The position numbers and the translations under genes are program-made. This document shows positions 1 to 8,585 of a stretch of DNA of 64,000 nt, one piece after another; positions within the stretch are counted from its first letter, which is position 1; every line of letters begins with the position of its first letter. The DNA lies in the NCBI RefSeq assembly GCF_014648295.1, contig NZ_BMQV01000002.1:62001-126000 (forward strand), in the 5' to 3' direction. Source of the DNA: Shewanella saliphila. Lineage in GTDB: Bacteria; Pseudomonadota; Gammaproteobacteria; Enterobacterales; Shewanellaceae. A model generated the notes under the pieces. The model saw only the letters and a list, made by a program, of their open reading frames with translations. It did not search any database and had not been told where the DNA came from.

Positions 1-229
1 TGTCTTTCAGAATTTTATTTACAGAGTGACCAATATGAATGCTGCCATTAGCGTATGGAGGGCCATCGTGCAAAATGAAAGGTTTACGGCCAGTACGGCT
101 GTCACGGATCTGTTGGTACAGTCCATCTTGCGTCCAGCGAGTTAACATTTCTGGCTCGCGATTTGCCAAATTACCGCGCATCGGAAACTCTGTTTCCGGC
201 AAATTCAAAGTAAATTTATAGTCGCTCAT
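1..229 (-). CDS. ileS: Isoleucyl-tRNA synthetase, N-terminal part (cut by window edge)
   Basis: Charges tRNA-Ile with isoleucine in the cytoplasm. Only the first 76 codons are in the window, from an ATG at 229. The class I synthetase signature is visible near residues 55-67 ([13 protein letters not shown], containing the HIGH nucleotide-binding motif), and the flanking residues match bacterial IleRS. It begins 32 nt after the ribF stop on the same strand, so it probably belongs to a murJ-ribF-ileS transcription unit. The catalytic KMSKS loop, editing domain and zinc-binding C-terminus lie outside the window. Confidence 0.95.
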   Translation of the reverse strand, partial: MSDYKFTLNLPETEFPMRGNLANREPEMLTRWTQDGLYQQIRDSRTGRKPFILHDGPPYANGSIHIGHSVNKILKD

Positions 230-261
230 TGATCCCATACCGTTATTAAAGCTGATTAGTT

Positions 262-1197
262 TCAGCTAGCATCGTTGCTAAACAAAGCCCGCGCTTCGTT
301 TGCATCATTTAAAATTTGTTTTTTTAGCGCATCCAATGATTCAAAAGGTTGTTCATCACGGATTTTTGCTACTAACTCCACTTCCACTCGTTTACCGTAT
401 AAATCACCGGAAAAATCAAACAAGTGGACTTCTAATCTACAGGTTTGCCCATTGACTGTCGGTCTAAAACCCACATTAGCAACACCTTCATAAATATCAC
501 TATCATCCCAATATAAACGCACAGCAAACACGCCGCGCACCGGAACCACATTTCTTTTTAACGCAATATTGGCAGTAGGAAATCCAATAGTGCGGCCAAT
601 TTTTTGCCCGTGAGCAACACGACCGCTGAGTATGAAAGGATGCCCTAATAAACGCCTGGCTTGCTCTAGATGACCTAATGCAAGCTGCTCTCTCACTGCA
701 GTAGAACTGACTCTAAGTGAGCCCACCATAAAGCTTTGAGTGCTCACCACGGTAAAGCCAAACTTTTTACCCGCAGCAACCAGCATATTAAAATTGCCAA
801 CACGACCTTTACCAAAGCAAAAATCGTCACCTACAACCAGATATTTCACACCCAGTTTTTTGACCAGTAAATCTTCAATAAAGACTTCTGCAGGTTGATT
901 AGCAAAAGCGACAGTAAAGTTAATACACAACAATTGTTCGATTTTAAGCTCGTCGAGCAACCGAATTTTGTCACGTAAAAGGCTTAAGCGAGCTGGAGCA
1001 TCTGCACCACGAAACCGTTCTTGTGGCTGCGGCTCAAAAGTCATTACAGTGGCTGGCAATTGAAAGTGATGCGCCTTATTCACTAAGTTGCTTATCACTT
1101 GCGCATGACCACGATGGACACCGTCAAAATTCCCGATGGTTAATACGCAACCATGATGAGAAGGTAAAATATTGTGTATACCGCGGATTAATTCCAT
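262..1197 (-). CDS. ribF: Bifunctional riboflavin kinase / FAD synthetase
   Basis: Phosphorylates riboflavin to FMN and adenylylates FMN to FAD. The 311-residue length is the usual size. The N-terminal FAD synthetase half has the nucleotidyltransferase motif [12 protein letters not shown] near residues 20-31. The C-terminal kinase half has [20 protein letters not shown], the flavokinase signature. I chose the ATG at 1197 because the product then begins MELIRGIHN as in relatives; an in-frame extension to 1248 adds residues with no family match. It lies between murJ and ileS on one strand, as in other gammaproteobacteria. Confidence 0.95.
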   Translation of the reverse strand: MELIRGIHNILPSHHGCVLTIGNFDGVHRGHAQVISNLVNKAHHFQLPATVMTFEPQPQERFRGADAPARLSLLRDKIRLLDELKIEQLLCINFTVAFANQPAEVFIEDLLVKKLGVKYLVVGDDFCFGKGRVGNFNMLVAAGKKFGFTVVSTQSFMVGSLRVSSTAVREQLALGHLEQARRLLGHPFILSGRVAHGQKIGRTIGFPTANIALKRNVVPVRGVFAVRLYWDDSDIYEGVANVGFRPTVNGQTCRLEVHLFDFSGDLYGKRVEVELVAKIRDEQPFESLDALKKQILNDANEARALFSNDAS

Positions 1198-1326
1198 TAC
1201 GCTCAATAACTGCCAATTGTAAATCGGCAGATTATATACCCAAACCAATGTCAGATGCGAGTTTCCACCTGATATAATTCCACTCGTTTTAAGCTAAACT
1301 CGCCGTGTTGTTTATCAATGCTTATA

Positions 1327-2895
1327 TCAGTTTGCTGTTGATTGACGTTTTATTTTCCAAGGTCGAACGCCCATCACAAGTAAACTCAATAAATACACCA
1401 AGGCGCCGCCCACTATCAATTCAAATAGCATCACCATGCGTTCAAATGTATGCCATTCAAGCCATTCGCTTATTTGCGGCATAAAATAGGTAATCACTAA
1501 TGTCATTATAGCTGTGGCCACGATTACTTTTGCGGTAAAGAAAAGCGTTTGCCGGCTCATTTTATACACACCAGCACGATGAAGACCACGGTACAAAAGG
1601 CTTGCGTTTAACAACGCCGACAATGATGTCGCCAGTGCTAAACCGACATAACCAAAGGGTATGGCGAAGATTAAGTTAAACCCCATGTTACTCACCATGG
1701 CAATGATTCCGTATTTTACTGGAGTTTTGGTGTCTTGGCGTGAGTAATAACCCGGCGCGAGCACCTTAATCATCATAAAACTTAACAAGCCACAACCATA
1801 AGCCACCAAACTGTAAGAAGCCATTTCAACATCGTTGATGCTAAATGCGCCGCGCATAAACAACACCATCAACATCGGTTTCGCTAATATAATTAATCCA
1901 AGCATGGCTGGTGTGCCCAACAACAAAATGGCTTTGACCCCCCAATCCATTGTTTGATTAAAACCTGAGCCTTGGGCGGTAACATGTTTTTGTGATAATG
2001 CAGGTAAAATGACCGTTGCAATGGCAATACCGAACAGTCCCAGCGGAAACTCAAGTAACCTGTCTGCGTAATACAACCAGCTAATGGAGCCTGTCATCAA
2101 AAAGCTCGCGATAAACGTGTCGAACAATAAATTGATTTGTGAAACCGATACACCAAATAACGCCGGCACCATTAAGGTTCTAATTTTGACAACGCCCGGG
2201 TGACTCCATCCCCACGAAGGTTTTACGAGTGCTTTTTCGCGAATTAAAAAAGGGATTTGGAATAAAAACTGAATCAACCCACCAGCAAATACCCCCCAGG
2301 CCAAACCAATTTCAGGATTTTCGAGGGTATCGGCATACCACATCGCAACACAAATAATCGCGATATTTAAAAACACTGGAGTAAATGCCGATACAGCAAA
2401 GCGTCCACGGGTATTTAAAATTGAGCCTGCAAGTGCGGTAAAAGTAATAAACCACAAATATGGGAAGGTAATTTTGAGCATCAATGATGCCAATTCAAAC
2501 TTTTCAGCATTAGGACCATCATTTAACCAATCTAAAAACCAACCACCCCCAAAAAGTGCTGCTAACACGGGCGAGCAAATCACACCGAACAATGTGACAA
2601 TGGTAACCAATAAGCCCAAGGTACCGGCTACTTTACCGATCAGCTCCCGCGTATCTTCTGGGGTCATCTTTTCTTGATATTCGGTTAAAACAGGCACAAA
2701 AGCTTGCGCAAAAGCACCTTCAGCAAACAAACGCCTTAAAAAGTTAGGAATTTTATTAGCAAAGAAAAATACATCTGCGCTGCTACCCGCGCCCATTAAA
2801 TTGGCAATGACTACGTCGCGAACTAAACCTAATACTCGCGAAATCAGGGTCATAACACTCACAATTAGACCTGATTTAAATAATTTTTTGCTCAA
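1327..2895 (-). CDS. murJ: Lipid II flippase MurJ (MviN family)
   Basis: Moves the peptidoglycan precursor lipid II across the inner membrane. The 522-residue product is almost wholly hydrophobic, consistent with the 14-helix MOP-superfamily fold. The N-terminus contains the family-typical segment TLISRVLGLVRDVVIA, and FANKIPNFLRRLFAEGAF follows in the first loop. Start is a TTG at 2895, preceded by a G-rich run acting as ribosome binding site; no ATG lies nearby in frame. It is divergent from rpsT and is the first gene of murJ-ribF-ileS. Confidence 0.95.
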   Translation of the reverse strand: MSKKLFKSGLIVSVMTLISRVLGLVRDVVIANLMGAGSSADVFFFANKIPNFLRRLFAEGAFAQAFVPVLTEYQEKMTPEDTRELIGKVAGTLGLLVTIVTLFGVICSPVLAALFGGGWFLDWLNDGPNAEKFELASLMLKITFPYLWFITFTALAGSILNTRGRFAVSAFTPVFLNIAIICVAMWYADTLENPEIGLAWGVFAGGLIQFLFQIPFLIREKALVKPSWGWSHPGVVKIRTLMVPALFGVSVSQINLLFDTFIASFLMTGSISWLYYADRLLEFPLGLFGIAIATVILPALSQKHVTAQGSGFNQTMDWGVKAILLLGTPAMLGLIILAKPMLMVLFMRGAFSINDVEMASYSLVAYGCGLLSFMMIKVLAPGYYSRQDTKTPVKYGIIAMVSNMGFNLIFAIPFGYVGLALATSLSALLNASLLYRGLHRAGVYKMSRQTLFFTAKVIVATAIMTLVITYFMPQISEWLEWHTFERMVMLFELIVGGALVYLLSLLVMGVRPWKIKRQSTAN

Positions 2896-3155
2896 ACAGC
2901 CCCCAGAGACTCAGCCACTTCAAAGAAAATTAATGGGATTTATGACAAATATTCGATTCTAGCCCTGTCACACCGACTAAAGAGCTGGTAGAATTGCGCC
3001 ACATATTACACGAGTTGGGTTGAAGATAGGCATGCTAGGTTGGATTAATTTATCTTTATGATGAATATTCAATCGCAGTCGTTGACAAGACGATAAAAAG
3101 CAGGCATATTCCTCGGCCTTTAAAAGTATCAAATCCAGTTTTTAGGAGTTGCACC
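2896..3155. promoter_or_regulatory. Divergent murJ / rpsT intergenic region
   Basis: 260 bp between two oppositely oriented genes, so it must hold both promoters. The rpsT ribosome binding site TTTAGGAG lies a few bases before its TTG start. I could not assign a convincing -35/-10 pair for either side by eye. Confidence 0.5.
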
Positions 3156-3422
3156 TTGGCTAATAGCAAGTCTGCAAAGAAGCGCGCGCTTCAGTCTGAA
3201 AAGCGTCGTCAGCATAACGCTAGCCGTCGCTCAATGTTACGTACATACGTTAAAAAAGTTATCGCTGCTATCCAGAGCGGTGACCATAAAGCGGCTACAG
3301 AAGCATTCGCTACTGCACAACCAATTGTTGACCGTATGGCGACTAAAGGTCTTATTCATAAGAATAAAGCCGCTCGTCAAAAGGCACGCTTAAACGCAAG
3401 AATCAAAGCAATTGCTGCTTAA
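3156..3422 (+). CDS. rpsT: 30S ribosomal protein S20
   Basis: Small-subunit ribosomal protein that binds the 5' domain of 16S rRNA. 88 residues, Lys/Arg/Ala-rich, beginning [18 protein letters not shown], which is diagnostic for S20. Translation starts at a TTG at 3156 with GGAG just upstream. The E. coli gene also uses UUG and is autoregulated at translation, so the rare start is probably a conserved regulatory trait and not an error. A strong terminator follows at 3441-3468, so the gene is monocistronic. Confidence 0.97.
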   Translation: MANSKSAKKRALQSEKRRQHNASRRSMLRTYVKKVIAAIQSGDHKAATEAFATAQPIVDRMATKGLIHKNKAARQKARLNARIKAIAA

Positions 3423-3440
3423 TTCTTACGATTAAGATTT

Positions 3441-3468
3441 TAAAAAACCGGCTTATGCCGGTTTTTTT
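3441..3468 (+). terminator. Rho-independent terminator of rpsT
   Basis: GC-rich hairpin (AACCGGC, short loop, GCCGGTT) followed by a run of T, 20 nt after the rpsT stop. Confidence 0.9.
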
Positions 3469-3785
3469 ATACCTAAAATTTAATCACTTACCTACACAAG
3501 CTTTTCAAAACTCACCAAATCAACAATGCTTTACCATTTGTATACTCAAACCAAATAGCTGCACTTTTATACACTCGGATAAACCTAAAAGCGAGCCACA
3601 ATCCGGATAACGAGAGCAGTAGTTGAGTGGTAGGCTGTGCATGAGGGAGATCGACAACACACAATTGATACTCACGATGAGCTTAATTTATTGTGCAGTA
3701 AAACCAATTGAAGTTATCACAGTTACAGACAAGAAAACGCGAAACGTCTTAATGAACGATTCATTAAGACGTTCGTGAGATAGTA
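3469..3785. other. Intergenic region rpsT - hlyU
   Basis: About 320 bp between the rpsT terminator and the end of the convergent ArsR-family gene. Apart from the hairpin at 3743-3773 I see no gene, RNA or repeat. Short reading frames here have no family resemblance. Confidence 0.5.
3743..3773 (-). terminator. 13-bp perfect inverted repeat, probable hlyU terminator
   Basis: AACGTCTTAATGA and its exact complement are separated by 5 nt, starting 12 nt beyond the hlyU stop codon. On the minus strand the stem is followed by a moderately T-rich stretch, so a terminator is likely, though the stem is AT-rich and the T-run is interrupted. Confidence 0.6.
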
Positions 3786-4085
3786 TTAATGGCAATACAT
3801 ATTGTTTAGCACTTGGATCAGCTCTTTTACCTCATCACTCTTCAATGAATAGAAAACCGTTTGTGCTTCTTTTCTGGTACATACTAAATTATCTTTTCGA
3901 AGCCATGCCAAATGTTGAGATAAAGCCGATTGGCTTAGCCCTAATTTTTTATTCATCTCTCCGACACACATTTCACCTTCATTAAGAAGATGGCACAAAA
4001 TAAACAATCTACGTTCATTTGCTAATGCTTTTAGCAACACTACTGCATGATCTGCTTGCTGCTGCATTTTTTCTATATTCATCAC
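3786..4085 (-). CDS. hlyU: ArsR-family regulator, HlyU/BigR/YgaV type (sulfur/redox-sensing candidate)
   Basis: Small winged-helix DNA-binding repressor of 99 residues. The recognition region LSQSALSQHLAWLRKDNLV and the following RKEAQTVFYSL match Vibrio HlyU and E. coli YgaV closely as I recall them. It lacks the ELCVCDL-type metal motif of arsenic sensors. Instead it keeps Cys31 and Cys98, at the spacing used by HlyU/BigR/SqrR proteins for a redox or persulfide switch; Cys40 and Cys69 are additional. Start is a GTG at 4085 with AGGAG 9 nt upstream; the ATG three bases later is possible. It is divergent from the M28 peptidase gene, a plausible target. Confidence 0.85.
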   Translation of the reverse strand: MMNIEKMQQQADHAVVLLKALANERRLFILCHLLNEGEMCVGEMNKKLGLSQSALSQHLAWLRKDNLVCTRKEAQTVFYSLKSDEVKELIQVLNNMYCH

Positions 4086-4215
4086 GAGTATGTTCTCCTA
4101 ATCTAACCCCGCTCTAATATAGCGTTCCCTTACAAATAGAGTCGGGACATAAAGCACACTTTTTGGTAGATTGTTTTAAAAAATGAGACTTAGCTAAAAT
4201 AATCAAAGGAAACTC

Positions 4216-5661
4216 ATGAAACACTATCAAACAGCCAGCCTCGTCGGCGCCATTTTTGTCGCACTTGTTGGTTGCCAAAATATATTGCCAACTCAAACTT
4301 CCACCCCAAAATTAGTTATTAATAACTCAGATGATGCTCAAATTAGCCAGAAACTGGCAAAACAAGCATTAGCATCTCAATTGAGCTATGACATTGTTGA
4401 ATCGCTAACCGTTGAAGTCGGCCCCAGACTCGCTGGCACAGAAAAAGACATCGTCGCCGTTGAATGGGCCATGGAAAAGTTGTGGCTGATGGGTTTTGAT
4501 AAAGTGTACAAAGAGTCAGTTCAAGTACCGGCATGGTCACGCGGTACTGCGTACGCGAGTGTGGTATCTCCGTATGAGCAACCTTTAGTGGTTACCGCGC
4601 TAGGTGGCAGTATTGCAACACCCGTTAATGGTATTCAAGCCCCTATTGTGCGCTTTGAAAGTTTAGAAGAATTAACCCATGCCTCTCCTGGCCGCATTGA
4701 AGGGAAAATTGTCTTTATCGACCATAAAACTGAACGCCACATTACAGGCAAAGGCTACGGTGAGTCCGTTGGCGGCCGTTCTCGTGGGGCAATTGCCGCA
4801 GCTGAAAAAGGCGCTGTAGCGATTGTGATCCGCTCTATTGGTACAGATCATGACAGAATGGCACATACCGGTATGATGCGTTACCAAGAAGACGTGCCTA
4901 AAATCCCTGCTGCTGCAATGTCTAATCCAGATGCTGATTTAATTAATGCCATGCTAAAGCGTGACCCTAAAGTGGTACTGTCATTAAACATGACATCAGA
5001 AAATCAAGGCATAGCCACATCATATAACGTGATTGCTGAAGTAACAGGCAGCAGCAAACCTGATGAGATAGTATTAATTGGTGCTCACTTAGACTCTTGG
5101 GATGAAGGCACGGGTGCAATTGATGATGGTGCGGGCGTCGCCATCGTAACCACAGCCGCTAAACTCATTCAAGATTTACCCCAAAAACCTGCTCGTACAA
5201 TTAGAGTGGTATTATTTGCAGCAGAAGAAGTTGGCATAGTGGGCGCAAAAGCCTACGCAGAACAACATGCAGACGAGCTAGATAAACACTATATTGCTGC
5301 TGAATCAGACTTTGGCGCAGGTCCTGTTTACAAGATTGATTTTAATGTTAATCCTGCGACCTATGAGCAAGTTAAGCAAGAACACTCAGCAATGACCTTA
5401 TTTGGTGTTGAAATGGGTAACAACGAAGCTTCGGGTGGTCCAGATGTATCAATCATGCCAGCCTTGGGCGTACCCGTTGCCTCGCTCAGACAAGATGGCA
5501 CTGATTACTTTGATTATCACCACACGCCGAATGATACCTTAGATAAAATCGATCCTAAAAAACTGGCTCAAAGTGCAGCCGCTTATGCGCAATTTGCTTA
5601 CATGATGGCGCAGTCTGAAATTGATTTAAGACCTCTTAAACAAAAACAACAGCAGCACTAA
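4216..5661 (+). CDS. M28-family zinc metallopeptidase, predicted lipoprotein
   Basis: Probable aminopeptidase/carboxypeptidase anchored in the envelope. The first 20 residues form a lipoprotein signal with lipobox ending LVGC, so Cys20 should be lipidated after cleavage. A PA-like domain spans roughly residues 120-260. The M28 core follows with metal ligands in GAHLDSWDEGTGAIDDGAG (His near 290, bridging Asp near 302), the catalytic Glu pair in AAEEVG near 337, Asp in ESDFGAG, and the last His in DYHHTPNDT near 435. The set looks complete, so an active enzyme is expected. It is closest in outline to carboxypeptidase Q-like proteins. AAAGGA lies before the ATG. Confidence 0.88.
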   Translation: MKHYQTASLVGAIFVALVGCQNILPTQTSTPKLVINNSDDAQISQKLAKQALASQLSYDIVESLTVEVGPRLAGTEKDIVAVEWAMEKLWLMGFDKVYKESVQVPAWSRGTAYASVVSPYEQPLVVTALGGSIATPVNGIQAPIVRFESLEELTHASPGRIEGKIVFIDHKTERHITGKGYGESVGGRSRGAIAAAEKGAVAIVIRSIGTDHDRMAHTGMMRYQEDVPKIPAAAMSNPDADLINAMLKRDPKVVLSLNMTSENQGIATSYNVIAEVTGSSKPDEIVLIGAHLDSWDEGTGAIDDGAGVAIVTTAAKLIQDLPQKPARTIRVVLFAAEEVGIVGAKAYAEQHADELDKHYIAAESDFGAGPVYKIDFNVNPATYEQVKQEHSAMTLFGVEMGNNEASGGPDVSIMPALGVPVASLRQDGTDYFDYHHTPNDTLDKIDPKKLAQSAAAYAQFAYMMAQSEIDLRPLKQKQQQH

Positions 5662-5690
5662 AATATAAGCGCCATAACGCTTAAACAGTA

Positions 5691-5731
5691 AAAAGCCCTC
5701 AACTAGATGTCTAGTTGAGGGCTTTATTTTT
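5691..5731. terminator. Bidirectional terminator between M28 peptidase and yaaA
   Basis: Long hairpin (AAAGCCCTCAACTAGA and complement) with T-runs on both strands, between two convergent genes. Confidence 0.92.
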
Positions 5732-5759
5732 ACAAAGAAGTAGAGCTAAAAACGGCTCA

Positions 5760-6536
5760 CTAGTTTTGTTCCGCACGTAAAAAAACAGGTTCTGTCGGTG
5801 TAGATTGCTCTTCACTGTAATAGTAGCCTTCAAGATCAAACTGAATTAGTTGTTCGATACTATTAGGTTGAGTATCAACTATATAGCGAGCCATCAAGCC
5901 ACGTGCTTTCTTAGCGTAAAAACTAATCACCTTAAATTGACCATTCTTACAGTCTTTAAACACTGGCGTAATGAGCGTTCCATCAAGTTGCTTAACCTTG
6001 ACCGATTTAAAGTATTCGTTGGATGCTAAGTTAACGATAATATCATCGTCCTGCTCTTTTAATGCTTTATTCACTTCCTCGGTAATGGTTTCGCCCCAAA
6101 AAGCATAAAGATTACTGCCTTTAGGATTAGCCAATTTTGTGCCCATTTCTAAGCGATAAGGCTGAATTAAATCAAGCGGTTTGAGCAAACCATACAAGCC
6201 TGACAAAATGCGCAAATGCTTTTGGCTAGCGTCAATTTGCGCTTTAGATAAGTTATCAGCATCAAAGCCAGTATACACATCGCCTCTAAATGCAAAGATA
6301 GCTTGCTTAGCATTATCGAGCGTAAAAGGAGGTTGCCAATCAGCAAAACGGGCTGCATTTAATCCTGCAATGTTATCGCTTACTTTCATTAAGCTGGCAA
6401 TGTCCATTGGGGTTAACTCACGGCAAACATCTATCAACTCTTGGCTTTGCTTTAATAAAGGAGCCTGAGTAAATGTATTGGTTATTGGAGGATTTTCAAA
6501 ATCCAATGTTTTCGCAGGTGAAACTAAAACCAGCAT
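5760..6536 (-). CDS. yaaA: Peroxide stress protein YaaA (DUF328/UPF0246)
   Basis: Belongs to a DNA-binding family that in E. coli is induced by OxyR and lowers free iron during peroxide stress. 258 residues, the family length. Typical segments are the start [33 protein letters not shown] near residues 115-134, and [11 protein letters not shown] further on. The gene stands alone: a terminator separates it from the upstream symporter gene, and a bidirectional hairpin lies downstream. No OxyR-type site could be recognised by eye in the short upstream gap. Confidence 0.93.
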   Translation of the reverse strand: MLVLVSPAKTLDFENPPITNTFTQAPLLKQSQELIDVCRELTPMDIASLMKVSDNIAGLNAARFADWQPPFTLDNAKQAIFAFRGDVYTGFDADNLSKAQIDASQKHLRILSGLYGLLKPLDLIQPYRLEMGTKLANPKGSNLYAFWGETITEEVNKALKEQDDDIIVNLASNEYFKSVKVKQLDGTLITPVFKDCKNGQFKVISFYAKKARGLMARYIVDTQPNSIEQLIQFDLEGYYYSEEQSTPTEPVFLRAEQN

Positions 6537-6586
6537 AAGTTCGCTCCAAATAAAATCATAGCTTTATGATACTGAACTGATATAAA

Positions 6587-6615
6587 AAAACCATGCCGCA
6601 ATGACATGGTTTTTT
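6587..6615 (-). terminator. Terminator of the AGCS symporter gene
   Basis: AAAACCATG and CATGGTTTT arms with a 9-nt loop, T/A runs on both sides, between yaaA and the symporter gene. Confidence 0.85.
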
Positions 6616-6637
6616 CGATTACCTTAATAGATAAATC

Positions 6638-8080
6638 TTACTTTTTGGTTGCTTCAGCAGAATTGGGCCAAATTTTCTCTTCTAACTGATCTGCCAATTC
6701 AGGAAATTTGCTAGTGTCGAATTTAGGATCAATACCCGCATCGATTTGCTCACGGTAATCATTAATGACTCGAACCGCTAAACCAGATAACAACACAAGC
6801 GCCACCAAGTTAACAATCGCCATTAAGCCCATTGATACGTCCGCTAAGTCCCACACTAAACTGATTTTAGCGAGTGAACCAAACATAACCATGCATAAAA
6901 CAACAATACGGAAAATGGGTAAGGCTTTTTTACTGTTACCAGACAAAAACATCACATTGGTTTCAGCGTAAGAATAGTTAGCAATAATAGAGGTGAAACA
7001 GAACAGCAAAATAGCAAAAGCAATAAAGGCACCGCCCCAATCACCAACATGGCTGGTTAAAGCGCTAATGGTTTTAGCAATACCGTCAGAACCGGCAGCA
7101 GCATCACCAGAGAGTAAAATAATGGCTGCAGTGGCAGTACAGATTACAATAGTGTCTACAAACACGCCCATCATTTGCACAAAGCCTTGTGATGCTGGGT
7201 GGTTAGGATTGGGTGATGCACTTGCTGCAACGTTCGCCGCGCTGCCCATACCAGCTTCGTTTGAAAACAAACCACGCGCAATACCGGCTTGCATTGCTTG
7301 TGCAACACTATAAGCAATACCCCCAGCGGCCGCTTCTTGCCAGCCAAATGCACTGTTTATCACCAACATAAATACATCTGGGAGTTTTTCAATATTCATT
7401 GCCACCACCACAAACGCAATGGCGATATAGGCAACAGCCATGACAGGCACGATTAATTCAGAGGCTTTAGCGACTTTCTTTAAGCCACCTGTAATCACAA
7501 ATGCACTGCATATCACAATACCAATGCCGATATAGGTAGGCTCAAAACCAAATACTTGAGTCATTGCCCCTGTGATGGTATTTGCTTGCACTGCATTAAA
7601 GACTAAGCCAAAGGCTAAAATTAGGAAGAATGAAAACAATACCCCCATCCAACGTTGGCCTAAGCCTTTTTCCATATAATAAGCAGGACCGCCACGGTAT
7701 TGTCCGTCAGTGTCTTTCACTTTATAAACTTGGGCTAAGGTTGATTCGATCATCGCGGTAGCCATACCTAGCACAGCAATTGCCCACATCCAGAACACAG
7801 CACCGGGGCCAGCGGTACCAATAGCGACGGCAACACCAGCCATATTACCTGCGCCAACCCGGGCCGCCATACTGGTACAAAATACCTGAAATGAAGACAG
7901 TCCATGCTTACCAGGACGACGACTGATAGATAATACTTTAATGCCATGAACAAAGTGAGTTATCTGAATAAAGCCAAGACGTACGGTAAAAAACAGACCG
8001 GCACCAACCAAGCCGTATACCAATAACTTGCCCCATAGTAGGCTGTTCATGAAATTAATGATCGTTTCTAACATTGCCAT
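6638..8080 (-). CDS. Alanine/glycine:cation symporter (AGCS family)
   Basis: Inner-membrane sodium-coupled transporter for alanine, glycine or related amino acids. 480 residues with about ten hydrophobic helices. Family landmarks include AARVGAGNMAGVAVAIGTAGPGA near residues 72-94, broken here into the family's glycine-rich helix, QYRGGPAYYMEKGLG near 127-141, and ARGLFSNEAGMGSAAN near 270-285. The ATG at 8080 has a GGGGAAG ribosome binding site. Flanking genes are independent, so substrate cannot be inferred from context. Confidence 0.93.
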   Translation of the reverse strand: MAMLETIINFMNSLLWGKLLVYGLVGAGLFFTVRLGFIQITHFVHGIKVLSISRRPGKHGLSSFQVFCTSMAARVGAGNMAGVAVAIGTAGPGAVFWMWAIAVLGMATAMIESTLAQVYKVKDTDGQYRGGPAYYMEKGLGQRWMGVLFSFFLILAFGLVFNAVQANTITGAMTQVFGFEPTYIGIGIVICSAFVITGGLKKVAKASELIVPVMAVAYIAIAFVVVAMNIEKLPDVFMLVINSAFGWQEAAAGGIAYSVAQAMQAGIARGLFSNEAGMGSAANVAASASPNPNHPASQGFVQMMGVFVDTIVICTATAAIILLSGDAAAGSDGIAKTISALTSHVGDWGGAFIAFAILLFCFTSIIANYSYAETNVMFLSGNSKKALPIFRIVVLCMVMFGSLAKISLVWDLADVSMGLMAIVNLVALVLLSGLAVRVINDYREQIDAGIDPKFDTSKFPELADQLEEKIWPNSAEATKK

Positions 8081-8585
8081 ATTGATTTATCTTCCCCGTT
8101 GTAAGGTTATTTTTCTGTTTCAGATTTATACCTGAATATCTATCTCTACAAAAACAGACTAAGCACGTCACTGTGCAAACTGTTCTGCGTAAAACGTTTT
8201 GAGTTCAAAATTAATCAAACATTATAAAAGCTAAAGCATGTTGATTCATAGGTATTGTTTGCCGAAGTCCTTGAATGCTAAAACCATGTTATCTAATAAA
8301 TGGATTGCCTAAGTAAATAACACGTGAAAGCAACACAATTAAAACAAAACCCACAAGTGAGTCGCGTCACACTTTATCACTTCTCTAATTAATGCTCTAT
8401 TTATAAAATTCCAGTGAATCGTTATTAAATTTCAAGCGATTAGCACCAAAACCTAAAAAAGTGCGATCTAGATAAACAAACATTGCTCAAAAATTAGATA
8501 AAGGCCACATTATTGTAACTAAATTACGAATACAGTGTTCCCCAAGAAAGTTAATTAAATATTTTCACTTTTAACCGAGGTCACT
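8081..8585. other. Divergent intergenic region, symporter gene / xpk
   Basis: 505 bp of AT-rich DNA that must carry both promoters. The one readable element is a CRP-like palindrome at 8356-8371. No open frame here resembles a known protein. Confidence 0.5.
8356..8371. promoter_or_regulatory. Candidate CRP-binding site upstream of xpk
   Basis: AGTGA-N6-TCACA matches the CRP consensus TGTGA-N6-TCACA in nine of ten defined positions. It lies 215 nt before xpk and 276 nt before the symporter gene. Confidence 0.45.
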
